Part shown: positions 1-6,592 of the stretch, in pieces
Numbering within the stretch: position 1 is the first letter of the stretch
Layout of the letters: every line of letters begins with the position of its first letter
Assembly (NCBI GenBank): GCA_019090565.1
Contig: JAHRVS010000233.1
Coordinates: forward strand, 1 to 10,719
Source: Gammaproteobacteria bacterium
GTDB taxonomy: Bacteria; Pseudomonadota; Gammaproteobacteria; Pseudomonadales; UBA3067
DNA: 10,719 nt
Direction of reading: 5' to 3'
The notes under the pieces: generated by a model
Told to the model about the DNA's origin: nothing
The model's database searches: none
The model's input: only the letters and a program-made list of their open reading frames with translations
Program-made: the position numbers and the translations under genes

Positions 1-62
1 AAAGAAAGCTCTAAAAAGGAATTTCATATAAACAAAGCAATTACGTAATCAAGGATGGAACT

Positions 63-947
63 ATGAGTGCAACATTGAATACCAGCGCGCCTCCTGCGGC
101 ACATAAAATTACGCCAAGAGCCCTAGATTTCAATATTACAGACCAGTCCCCTAAGTTTTGGTTCGACGAGGACCCATTTAAAACCCATTTTTTTAACGCT
201 TTTTTTACCACATTTCCTCCGGGAGAGGATTTTTTTGTTCGCAGTGTTACTCATTTTCGCGGCCAAATTGATGACCCTAAGTTACAGCAGGAAATTACTG
301 ACTTTGCTATACAAGAGGGACACCATTCCCGTTGCCACCAAGATCATCTTGACGTGCTTACCCGGCAAGGCTATACCAGCCTTGAGCGAGAAAATAAGCT
401 AATTGACACCCTAGGCAAATGGTCGAATGAGAAGTTCCCAATGAGCTCGTTATTGGCCACGCTCGCGCTAGAGCATTTTACTGCGCTATTGGCTCATCAA
501 TCGCTGAATGACTCGGAGCTGTTCTCCGACCCGGCTCATGAAGACTTTTCCCCGCTTTTTAAGTGGCATGCAGCAGAAGAAATTGAGCACAAAGCTGTTG
601 CCTATGATGTTTATATGAAAGTGGATGGGCGCTATTGGCCTCGAGTGATTGCAATGGTAGGTGCAACATTGGGATTGTTGTTGATACTGCCGATTCGCAT
701 GGCACCGCTATTGTTTAAGGATGGCAAACTATTCAGTTGGAGCACATGGCGAAATGGCATGCCGTTTTTATTCGGCAAAAATGGCATGTTTGTTAAACCT
801 TGGCGTCATTATGTCGAGTTCTTCCGAAGAGACTTTCACCCTTGGGATGTCCAAGATTACGACTTAATCGCTGAGGTAAAGACACTCTATGAGAAAGGCG
901 AGTTGCTTAATATTGGAAAGAAGTTAAAAGTAGTTAAGAATGAGTAA
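63..947 (+). CDS. PF10118-type predicted metal-dependent hydrolase, possibly a di-iron enzyme
   Basis: A 294-residue protein that resembles the 'predicted metal-dependent hydrolase' family (PF10118, COG3687), whose reaction is not established. The ATG is chosen because AAGGA at 51-55 lies 7 bases upstream. The central region carries EGHH (residues 85-88), H92, EH (137-138) and AEEIEHK (171-177). Taken with E55 these give the order E, ExxH (85/88), E (137), ExxH (173/176), which is the ligand pattern of ferritin-like di-iron carboxylate proteins; the di-iron reading is my inference. Residues about 195-213 form one hydrophobic segment, so the protein may sit on the inner membrane, with a basic C-terminal tail. 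It is followed by an intrinsic terminator and then an EthA-like monooxygenase in the same direction, so a shared role in lipid or hydrophobic substrate oxidation is possible but unproven. Family placement is fairly sure, function is not. Confidence 0.8.
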   Translation: MSATLNTSAPPAAHKITPRALDFNITDQSPKFWFDEDPFKTHFFNAFFTTFPPGEDFFVRSVTHFRGQIDDPKLQQEITDFAIQEGHHSRCHQDHLDVLTRQGYTSLERENKLIDTLGKWSNEKFPMSSLLATLALEHFTALLAHQSLNDSELFSDPAHEDFSPLFKWHAAEEIEHKAVAYDVYMKVDGRYWPRVIAMVGATLGLLLILPIRMAPLLFKDGKLFSWSTWRNGMPFLFGKNGMFVKPWRHYVEFFRRDFHPWDVQDYDLIAEVKTLYEKGELLNIGKKLKVVKNE

Positions 948-960
948 AAAAGGTTTATGA

Positions 961-1006
961 ATGGCTGTTGCTAGGCAATACCGCCCATAGCGACAGCCAT
1001 TTTTTT
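961..1006 (+). terminator. Intrinsic terminator after the PF10118 gene
   Basis: Arms at 961-972 (ATGGCTGTTGCT) and 989-1000 (AGCGACAGCCAT) pair over 12 positions with a single G-U wobble. A 16-base loop separates them and a run of seven T ends at 1006. It lies 14 bases after the stop codon, so it should separate this transcript from the monooxygenase gene downstream. Confidence 0.8.
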
Positions 1007-1034
1007 GAACCAACAATACTTTTATGGATAAAAT
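1005..1034 (+). promoter_or_regulatory. Candidate sigma70 promoter for the monooxygenase
   Basis: TTGAAC (1005-1010) and TAAAAT (1029-1034) are 18 bases apart, matching 4 of 6 and 5 of 6 consensus bases. The -35 box overlaps the T-run of the preceding terminator, and transcription would begin near 1041, leaving about 30 bases of leader with an AAGGGAG ribosome site (1058-1064). Assigned by eye only. Confidence 0.4.
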
Positions 1035-1070
1035 ATTGAAGGCACCACAGCTTCACCAAGGGAGTGAATA

Positions 1071-2570
1071 ATGACCGAACATTTTGATGTATTAATGGTA
1101 GGGGCGGGTTTATCAGGAATAGATGCGGGGGTACGCCTCAGTCAGAATTGCCCAAATAAAAGCTGGGCGATTCTAGACGGCCGCGAAAACCTAGGTGGGA
1201 CCTGGGACCTTTTTCGATACCCAGGCGTTCGCTCTGATTCGGATATGTATACCCTGGGTTTTCCATTTAAGGCTTGGGATGACCGTAGGGCAATTGCTCC
1301 GGGCGATGTTATTTTGAAATACATCAATGAAGCGGCGAAAGAATTTGGTGTGGATAAAAAAATTCGTTACAAACATTGGGTGAAACGGGCCGATTGGTCT
1401 AGTGATGATAGCTGTTGGACAGTAGAAGCGGCAGTTGGGAGCGATAAAAAAGTAAAGATTTTCACCTGTAATTTTCTCTATATGTGTAGTGGGTATTACA
1501 GTTATAAGGCCGGTTATATGCCCGAGTTCCCTGGCTTGGATGAATTTAAGGGGCAGCTTATCCACCCTCAAAAATGGCCAGAGGCTTTGGATTACACCGA
1601 TAAAAAAGTAGTAGTGATTGGCAGTGGGGCTACCGCGATAACCATTGTGCCAGCAATGGCGGAAAAAGCAGAAAAAGTCACTATGCTGCAACGCTCTCCG
1701 ACTTATGTTTTGGGTTTGCCCGATTGGGACCCCATTACAGAGGTTATTCGCTTACTGCTTCCTGGCCGTCTTGCTTCAGGTATTAATCGACTTAAAAACG
1801 TTTGGTTGGGAGTGGGGTTCTTTCAGGCAGCTCGTCGCTGGCCGAATGCCGCACGTAAATTAATACGTTTTCACAATAAGCGCCAGCTGGGTGAGAGTTG
1901 CGATGTGGATGTTCATTTCAACCCTCAATATAACCCTTGGGAAGAACGAATTTGTATTGCTGCGAACAGTGATCTATTTAAAGCGATAAAATCCAATAGG
2001 GCCGATGTGGTTACTGATCATATTGAAACCTTTACGGCAGACGGTATTTTGTTGAAGTCAGGTGAAGAAATCAAAGCTGATATTGTTGTCTCTGCAACAG
2101 GGCTAGATTTGGTGCCTTTAGGTGATTTAAAATTTAGTCTTGATGGTGAGCCGTGGGCGCCAGGCGACAGCATGACTTACAAGGGGATGATGTTTAGCGA
2201 TGTGCCGAATTTGGCGCAGGCCTCGGGATATACCAACTCCTCCTGGACATTAAAATGTGACTTAACCAGCAAGTATGTGTGTCGATTGTTGAACCACATG
2301 GATGCAAATGGGTTCCAATATTGCACGCCTTGTAACAACGATCCCAGTGTCGAGCGCCTGCCATTTGTGGACTTTTCGTCGGGTTATATCCAGCGTGCGA
2401 TTGAGAAATTCCCGAAACAAGGGTCAAAGGCCCCTTGGAAGCTTTATCAGAACTATGTGTTAGACATCTTTGCTTTGGGTTATGGCGGCATGCAGGATGA
2501 GGCGCTGGTTTATACTGGGGTAGATAGCGACAACACCTCTACAGAGGTCAAGCGGCGTAAGTTTGGTTAG
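1071..2570 (+). CDS. ethA: EthA-like FAD/NADPH Baeyer-Villiger monooxygenase
   Basis: A 499-residue class B flavoprotein monooxygenase that inserts oxygen into ketones or oxidises sulfur and nitrogen groups using NADPH and O2. The FAD-binding GAGLSG is at 11-16, the GGTWDLFRYPG...D motif at 42-56, the Baeyer-Villiger fingerprint F-x-G-x3-H-x3-W-P at 159-170, the NADPH-binding GSGATA at 184-189 and SATG at 341-344. The segment from MTEHFDV through RSDSDMYTLGF, and later YNPWEER, YKGMM and GYTNSSWTLK, closely follow Mycobacterium tuberculosis EthA as I remember it, and the length is close to EthA's (about 489). The start is fixed by AAGGGAG six bases upstream and by the N-terminal match. EthA activates ethionamide in mycobacteria; the natural substrate here is unknown. 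It is probably its own transcription unit, since a terminator precedes it. The enzyme class is near certain; using the symbol ethA reflects whole-length resemblance. Confidence 0.9.
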   Translation: MTEHFDVLMVGAGLSGIDAGVRLSQNCPNKSWAILDGRENLGGTWDLFRYPGVRSDSDMYTLGFPFKAWDDRRAIAPGDVILKYINEAAKEFGVDKKIRYKHWVKRADWSSDDSCWTVEAAVGSDKKVKIFTCNFLYMCSGYYSYKAGYMPEFPGLDEFKGQLIHPQKWPEALDYTDKKVVVIGSGATAITIVPAMAEKAEKVTMLQRSPTYVLGLPDWDPITEVIRLLLPGRLASGINRLKNVWLGVGFFQAARRWPNAARKLIRFHNKRQLGESCDVDVHFNPQYNPWEERICIAANSDLFKAIKSNRADVVTDHIETFTADGILLKSGEEIKADIVVSATGLDLVPLGDLKFSLDGEPWAPGDSMTYKGMMFSDVPNLAQASGYTNSSWTLKCDLTSKYVCRLLNHMDANGFQYCTPCNNDPSVERLPFVDFSSGYIQRAIEKFPKQGSKAPWKLYQNYVLDIFALGYGGMQDEALVYTGVDSDNTSTEVKRRKFG

Positions 2571-2692
2571 CGCCTAGAAAGCCCTTTTAATGAGCTTTGG
2601 GTATCAAGGCAGAGCCTAGCGGCCGCTGGAAGGGACTTGTAATTAAAGGTGCTACGAGGCTTCGGTGTGAGTTCACTTATTGTGAGAGTTCC

Positions 2693-2727
2693 CATGCTTC
2701 GATACCCGTTTCTGGTATCGAAGCATG
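2693..2727. repeat. Perfect 14-bp inverted repeat with 7-base loop
   Basis: CATGCTTCGATACC (2693-2706) and its exact reverse complement (2714-2727) flank CGTTTCT. It lies about 120 bases after the monooxygenase stop and about 80 bases beyond the end of the broken minus-strand gene, so it sits between two convergent units. Neither side has a T-run, so it is not a standard intrinsic terminator. It could be a 3' stabilising hairpin, a Rho-linked end, or one copy of a dispersed palindromic element. Apart from a short NotI-like palindrome (2618-2627), nothing else is evident between 2571 and 2807. Confidence 0.7.
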
Positions 2728-2807
2728 CCAGCAAGAATTACTTTAAGTGGGTTTTGATTGGGCGTGGTCTAGCCCTTTGCTTAGTCAAGGGTATTTCAAG
2801 CCCTGTT

Positions 2808-3483
2808 TTAAAGTCGAACCTTTAATGCCAGGCTTGGGCCCTCAATGTCTGTATTTCTTTGGCGGGAAAACCCTCGTATATATGCACCGCCAAGAGTCAG
2901 GTGTGAATCTACAGGCCAATCAGCACCCAAAGAGAAGCATGTCAGGGTGGTAAGCTCTATGTCTAAATCATGAAATGGCTCAATCTTCACGAAGGACGTT
3001 ATCTTTTGCTCTTTGATGCCAAGAGGGTCGGCAAGTGCGGCTTCAGGACGAAATCGATTAAACGCTTTGTTCATTCGGTACTCGGTCGGCAGACGAGCGG
3101 TAACCCGCAATGAATCAAAACTGTGCATGTACGTGAGAGTAACACGGCCTCGTTTTTCAAAAAATTCCCCTGTAGAGCGGCTTGTGAGCAGCTCAAAATA
3201 CTCGGTTCTCCAATACCAATTATCGACGACCTTTCCGGAAACGTCGATGGTGATAAGGGCCCCTTCTATCGCATCGTGAATAACGCCCCGTACACCACAA
3301 GCCCCTCTAGGGCGCTTCTATTGTCTTTGATGCTGTAAGGGTGCTAATGGAAGCTCTATCGTCATCGTTTGCCCAGCTGAAGCCTGAGAGTAATAGTGTG
3401 ACGAGAATCAATAGCCGGCCAAGCGAATGGGATCGAGTTAGTACGGGGTGGGCGAGGCGTCTCCTGGGGCAGGTTCTGTGCAT
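2808..3483 (-). pseudogene. Frameshifted gene for a small exported, beta-barrel-like protein
   Basis: Reading the minus strand from ATG at 3483, the first frame gives a basic stretch (MHRTCPRRR), a hydrophobic core RLLILVTLLLSGFSWA and then NDDD, a convincing signal peptide with likely cleavage after SWA. This frame stops at TAG 3309-3307. The next frame, open from 3317 down to TAA 2810-2808, continues with about 166 codons of alternating polar and hydrophobic strands rich in aromatic residues and ending KVRL, as in a small outer-membrane barrel. The frames are both open only at 3310-3317, so one extra base (or two lost) there explains the break; mended, the protein has about 224 residues. 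I do not recognise the family. It diverges from the iron transporter, which may hint at a related envelope role. Alternatives are a sequencing error or a +1 slip at CCC-TAG. The 106-residue piece beginning ATG 3128 is only the tail of this gene. The assignment to a barrel is inference. Confidence 0.55.
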
Positions 3484-3544
3484 TTACTGCGTGTAGGCCT
3501 CGCTTTTTCGCTTAATTCCGCACTGTATCTGGCTCGACTCAGCT

Positions 3545-3557
3545 AATTGTAACAATT
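3545..3557. repeat. 13-bp palindrome between divergent units
   Basis: AATTGT-A-ACAATT is a perfect inverted repeat about a single central base. It lies between the 5' end of the broken minus-strand gene and the iron-transporter promoter, a normal place for a repressor or activator site. No regulator can be named from the sequence, and chance is possible in AT-rich DNA. Confidence 0.3.
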
Positions 3558-3625
3558 TGCTAGCTAGTAGGACGCTCAATGGGAGTTGGTAGCCTAATTA
3601 GAATCAAACTATTCGAATTTATTAA

Positions 3626-3654
3626 TTTAAATGCGAATAATTATTATTTATACT
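3626..3654 (+). promoter_or_regulatory. Candidate promoter of the iron-uptake genes with a Fur-box-like spacer
   Basis: TTTAAA (3626-3631) and TATACT (3649-3654) are spaced 17 bases, matching 4 of 6 and 5 of 6 sigma70 consensus positions, with a start expected near 3661. Between them, 3630-3648 matches the 19-base Fur consensus at 12 positions and contains the perfect palindrome AATAATTATT (3636-3645). A Fur site over the spacer would repress when iron is plentiful, which suits the ferric transporter downstream. The region is very AT-rich, so the box needs a footprint to be trusted. Confidence 0.45.
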
Positions 3655-3703
3655 GATCCATTGTTCTCTTTTTTGTGTTTTGCGCGCTTTATTTTTCATA
3701 CAT

Positions 3704-3708
3704 GAGGG
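3704..3708 (+). promoter_or_regulatory. Ribosome binding site that fixes the binding-protein start
   Basis: GAGGG ends six bases before ATG 3715. A TTG at 3709 is in frame and would add two residues, but it directly abuts this site and leaves no spacing, so ATG 3715 is preferred. Confidence 0.8.
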
Positions 3709-3714
3709 TTGTCT

Positions 3715-4728
3715 ATGCGGACCATTGCATCACATTTTTTAAAGCCTATATTGCTGATATTGCTGTCATTATTTCCTATGGTTAGCGCTTTCGGGGAAGA
3801 GGTCTGGGTGTACTCTTCTCGTAAAGAGCATTTGATCAAGCCGCTTTTTGATCAATATAAAATGGAAACAGGGGTTAGCGTTCGGTATGTCACCGACAAA
3901 GCGCCTCCGCTGATGGCCAGAATTAAAGCCGAAGGGCGCAACACACGGGCTGATTTGTTTATGACCGTGGATGCTGGGAATTTATGGCAAGCTGGGAATA
4001 TGGGGATTTTGCAGCCAATTACATCACCTATTTTAGATAAAAATGTCCCCTCTCATTTACGAGACAGCGAGGGTCGGTGGGCAGGGCTGTCTATTCGGGC
4101 TAGAGCAATTGTTTATTCTACAAAGAGGGTGGCGCCTTCTGAATTGAAGAGTTATGAATCGTTGGCTGATGATAAGTGGAAGGGCCGTCTATGTTTGCGT
4201 ACGTCTAAGAAGGTTTATAATCAGTCTCTTGTTGCCGTGATGATGGAGCACTTAGGGGCAGAGAAAACCGAGGAAACCATTTCCGCGTGGGTGAAAAACC
4301 TGGCTACCCCAGTCTTTTCCAACGACACAAAATTAATGGAAGCGATTTTGGCTGGCCAATGTGATGTGGGTATTGTGAACACTTATTATTTTGGTAGGCT
4401 GCAAAAAGAACAACCAGATTTACCCCTGGCAATTTTCTGGCCTAACCAAGCTGACCGAGGGGTGCATGTGAATATATCTGGTGCGGGTGTCACCCGTTAT
4501 GGAAAGCACCCCCAGGCGGCTCAAAAGCTGCTTGAATGGTTGTCTTCACCATCTGCGCAATCCACATTTGCCAGCTTGAATATGGAATACCCCGTGAACC
4601 CAGCGGTGAAAAAGTCCAAAGAAGTGGCCGCCTGGGGAGAGTTTAAGGCAGATGTCATTAATGTTGACGTAGCAGGGCGCAACCAGGCTCGGGCCATCAT
4701 GTTAATGGATCGAGCGAAGTACCATTGA
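3715..4728 (+). CDS. fbpA: Ferric-iron ABC transporter periplasmic binding protein (FbpA/FutA type)
   Basis: A 337-residue periplasmic protein that captures Fe(III) and hands it to the inner-membrane permease. Residues 1-25 are a Sec signal peptide with a leucine/isoleucine-rich core and cleavage after VSA. The mature part starts EVWVYSSRKEH, the family opening. Tyrosines stand where FutA/FbpA proteins bind iron: Y33 (VYSSR), Y134 (RARAIVYS) and the pair Y224-Y225 (NTYYFGR). Four tyrosine ligands suggest a FutA-like site rather than one that needs a bound anion, though that detail is inference. Length is typical of the family. The permease gene follows after 81 bases that include a terminator-like hairpin, and a Fur-like promoter lies upstream, so iron repression is likely. 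Some COG1840 relatives bind other ligands, but the tyrosine set argues for ferric iron. Confidence 0.88.
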   Translation: MRTIASHFLKPILLILLSLFPMVSAFGEEVWVYSSRKEHLIKPLFDQYKMETGVSVRYVTDKAPPLMARIKAEGRNTRADLFMTVDAGNLWQAGNMGILQPITSPILDKNVPSHLRDSEGRWAGLSIRARAIVYSTKRVAPSELKSYESLADDKWKGRLCLRTSKKVYNQSLVAVMMEHLGAEKTEETISAWVKNLATPVFSNDTKLMEAILAGQCDVGIVNTYYFGRLQKEQPDLPLAIFWPNQADRGVHVNISGAGVTRYGKHPQAAQKLLEWLSSPSAQSTFASLNMEYPVNPAVKKSKEVAAWGEFKADVINVDVAGRNQARAIMLMDRAKYH

Positions 4729-4768
4729 TAGACTGGAAGGGCTTTTTATAGCTGTTGATTTTTACTCT

Positions 4769-4788
4769 ACCCTTAAAAGGGGTTTTTT
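4769..4788 (+). terminator. Weak intrinsic terminator or attenuator between binding protein and permease
   Basis: ACCCTT (4769-4774) pairs with AGGGGT (4778-4783) through six pairs, one of them T-G, around a three-A loop, followed by a six-T run (4783-4788). It is short enough to stop only part of the polymerase traffic. Partial stopping would give more binding protein than permease, as is common in ABC transporter operons. Confidence 0.5.
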
Positions 4789-4809
4789 AGGTGGTTACGG
4801 CTGTGTTGC

Positions 4810-6435
4810 ATGAATAACACTGACTTATTTCAAAAACTAAAGTTTGATCGCAGGCTTGCTGCGGGTGTGTTTTTGCTTATTATGGCAGGTAGCGTCCTGT
4901 TGCCGCTAGGTGTTTTGGGCTTGAGTTGGCTCGAAATAGATCAGGAAATATGGGCTCACCTGCTCGATATCGTGCTGCCTTCACTGTTGGTAAATACCCT
5001 GGTATTGTTGGTGGGGGTTGGGGTATTGGTGTTACTTCTCGGCGTAAGCTTGGCCTGGTTGACGGCTGTCTGTGAGTTTCCGGGGCGAAAGTTTTTTGAT
5101 TGGGCGCTGATGCTGCCATTGGCTATGCCTACCTACGTTATCGCTTTTGTGATGGTGGGGCTGCTGGATTACAGCGGCTCGCTGCAAACGTTTCTACGAG
5201 GTTTGTTGGGGCCAACTTTTTCATTTCCTGAAATTCGAAGTGGCGGGGGCGTTGTGCTTGTTTTAGGCCTGGTTCTTTACCCCTATGTTTATATGCTGGC
5301 ACGAAGCGCATTTCAGTCTCAAGGAAGAGGGCTGCTAGATGCAGCAAGGGTCTTGGGTTATGGGCCTTGGCGCGGCTTCTATAAAGTAGCGCTACCCATG
5401 GCTCGGCCTGCTATTGCTGGGGGGGCTGCTCTGGCATTAATGGAGGTCCTGGCAGATTTCGGAGCGGTGTCAGTTTTTAATTATGATACGTTCACCACCG
5501 CAATTTACAAAACCTGGTATGGGTTTTTTAATATTCATGCCGCAGGTCAGCTGGCCTCATTATTATTGCTGTTTGTCGTGCTTGCCTTGTCGCTGGAGCG
5601 TCGCTCTCGCGGTGATGCGCGTTACCATCAAAGTGGGAAAGGGCAGCGCATAGCCCTCATGAAGTGGAAAGGGTGGGCCGCCGCCTTGTTTTGTCTGTTT
5701 GTGTTGAGCTGTGCTTTTATTGTGCCTGTTGTTAAATTACTAATGTGGGTGGTGCAAAACCAATTTAGTGACCTGGATGAGCGTTACCTAAAATTGCTTG
5801 CTCACTCCTTTGGCTTGGCAGCCTTGGCAGCCATTGTGACAGTAGGCATAGCATTTGTTCTCGCATTGATCAAAAAGACCCAAAGCAGCACTTTGGTTGC
5901 GTCAATGGTGCAATGGGCCACCTTGGGGTACGCATTGCCTGGCTCCATTTTGGCAGTGGGTATTATGTTGAGCTTTACATTTGTAGATAAGGGTTTGGGT
6001 CAATTTTATCTGTTATTAGGGTATGACTCTGGCCCTTTATTGGTCGGCGGGGTCGTGGCCCTAGTGTTAGCCTATGTTGTGCGATTTATGGCGGTGGCCT
6101 TTGGTGCTATAGACAGTGGTTTTGAGCAACTTCGGCCCTCTATCATCGAGGGTGCGAGAACACTAGGTGCTAGTTGGCAGCGTTTGCTAAGGCGTATTTA
6201 TCTGCCGATGCTGGCTCCTGGTCTATTGACTGCAATGGTGCTCGTGTTTGTTGACGTGATGAAAGAGATGCCTGCCACCTTGCTTCTCAGGCCATTTGGC
6301 TGGGATACTCTCGCTGTTCGAGTTTACGAAATGACCTCAGAAGGGGAGTGGGAGCGAGCGGCGCTGCCAGGTATTACGCTGGTTGTGGCGGGGCTAATAC
6401 CTGTGTTGTTTTTGGTGCAACGTTCCGCACGGTAG
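4810..6435 (+). CDS. fbpB: Ferric-iron ABC transporter permease, fused two-domain FbpB type
   Basis: A 541-residue inner-membrane permease with about 12 hydrophobic segments forming two tandem BPD_transp_1 (MetI-like) halves, the usual architecture and length of FbpB/FutB-type ferric permeases. Each half carries the cytoplasmic EAA loop that docks the ATPase: DAARVLGYGPWRGFYKVALP at about 177-196 and EGARTLGASWQRLLRRIYLP at about 447-466. A polar linker near 257-285 joins the halves. The ATG has a poor ribosome site (AGGTGG about 14 bases upstream), so translation may be weak. It pairs with the binding protein upstream. No ATP-binding gene follows, although fbpC often completes this operon, so the ATPase must be encoded elsewhere or be shared. 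Iron as substrate is inferred from the neighbour; thiamine or other anion permeases are the alternative. Confidence 0.88.
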   Translation: MNNTDLFQKLKFDRRLAAGVFLLIMAGSVLLPLGVLGLSWLEIDQEIWAHLLDIVLPSLLVNTLVLLVGVGVLVLLLGVSLAWLTAVCEFPGRKFFDWALMLPLAMPTYVIAFVMVGLLDYSGSLQTFLRGLLGPTFSFPEIRSGGGVVLVLGLVLYPYVYMLARSAFQSQGRGLLDAARVLGYGPWRGFYKVALPMARPAIAGGAALALMEVLADFGAVSVFNYDTFTTAIYKTWYGFFNIHAAGQLASLLLLFVVLALSLERRSRGDARYHQSGKGQRIALMKWKGWAAALFCLFVLSCAFIVPVVKLLMWVVQNQFSDLDERYLKLLAHSFGLAALAAIVTVGIAFVLALIKKTQSSTLVASMVQWATLGYALPGSILAVGIMLSFTFVDKGLGQFYLLLGYDSGPLLVGGVVALVLAYVVRFMAVAFGAIDSGFEQLRPSIIEGARTLGASWQRLLRRIYLPMLAPGLLTAMVLVFVDVMKEMPATLLLRPFGWDTLAVRVYEMTSEGEWERAALPGITLVVAGLIPVLFLVQRSAR

Positions 6436-6592
6436 GAGTGCTTAGACCTGTCGAGTGTGTCACATTAAATTAGTGGCATAAAGCATCAAACTGGCATTTA
6501 GCGCCAGACTGTGTTCGAATGCCGTTGAAATTTTGAAACGGAATGGTTTGTACCCCATGGATTGGTTAAAATTATAATTCTGGAGAATAGGA

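Noticed and set aside
1191..1691. Minus-strand open frame of 166 codons
   Set aside because: It is fully antisense to the monooxygenase, whose motifs are unambiguous; the antisense translation shows no domain.
2660..2690. TGTGAGTTCAC near 2667 as a CRP site
   Set aside because: The TGTGA and TCAC half-sites are only two bases apart rather than six, so it does not fit the CRP consensus.
2747..2953. Plus-strand open frame of 68 codons
   Set aside because: No ribosome site, unnatural composition, and mostly opposite the tail of the broken minus-strand gene.
3013..3338. Two overlapping plus-strand open frames of 71-88 codons
   Set aside because: They lie opposite the minus-strand exported-protein gene, lack good ribosome sites and have no recognisable features; they are antisense shadows.
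3709..3714. TTG at 3709 as the start of the iron binding protein
   Set aside because: It directly follows the GAGGG ribosome site with no spacing; ATG 3715 has six bases of spacing and starts a normal signal peptide.
6500..6520. CTGGC...GCCAG repeat after the permease as a terminator
   Set aside because: The stem is only about five pairs and has no T-run, so I do not call it a terminator.
6573..6578. TATAAT ahead of the secreted-protein gene as a -10 box
   Set aside because: Transcription would start at about 6585 and remove the ribosome site, and no -35 box is present at the right distance.
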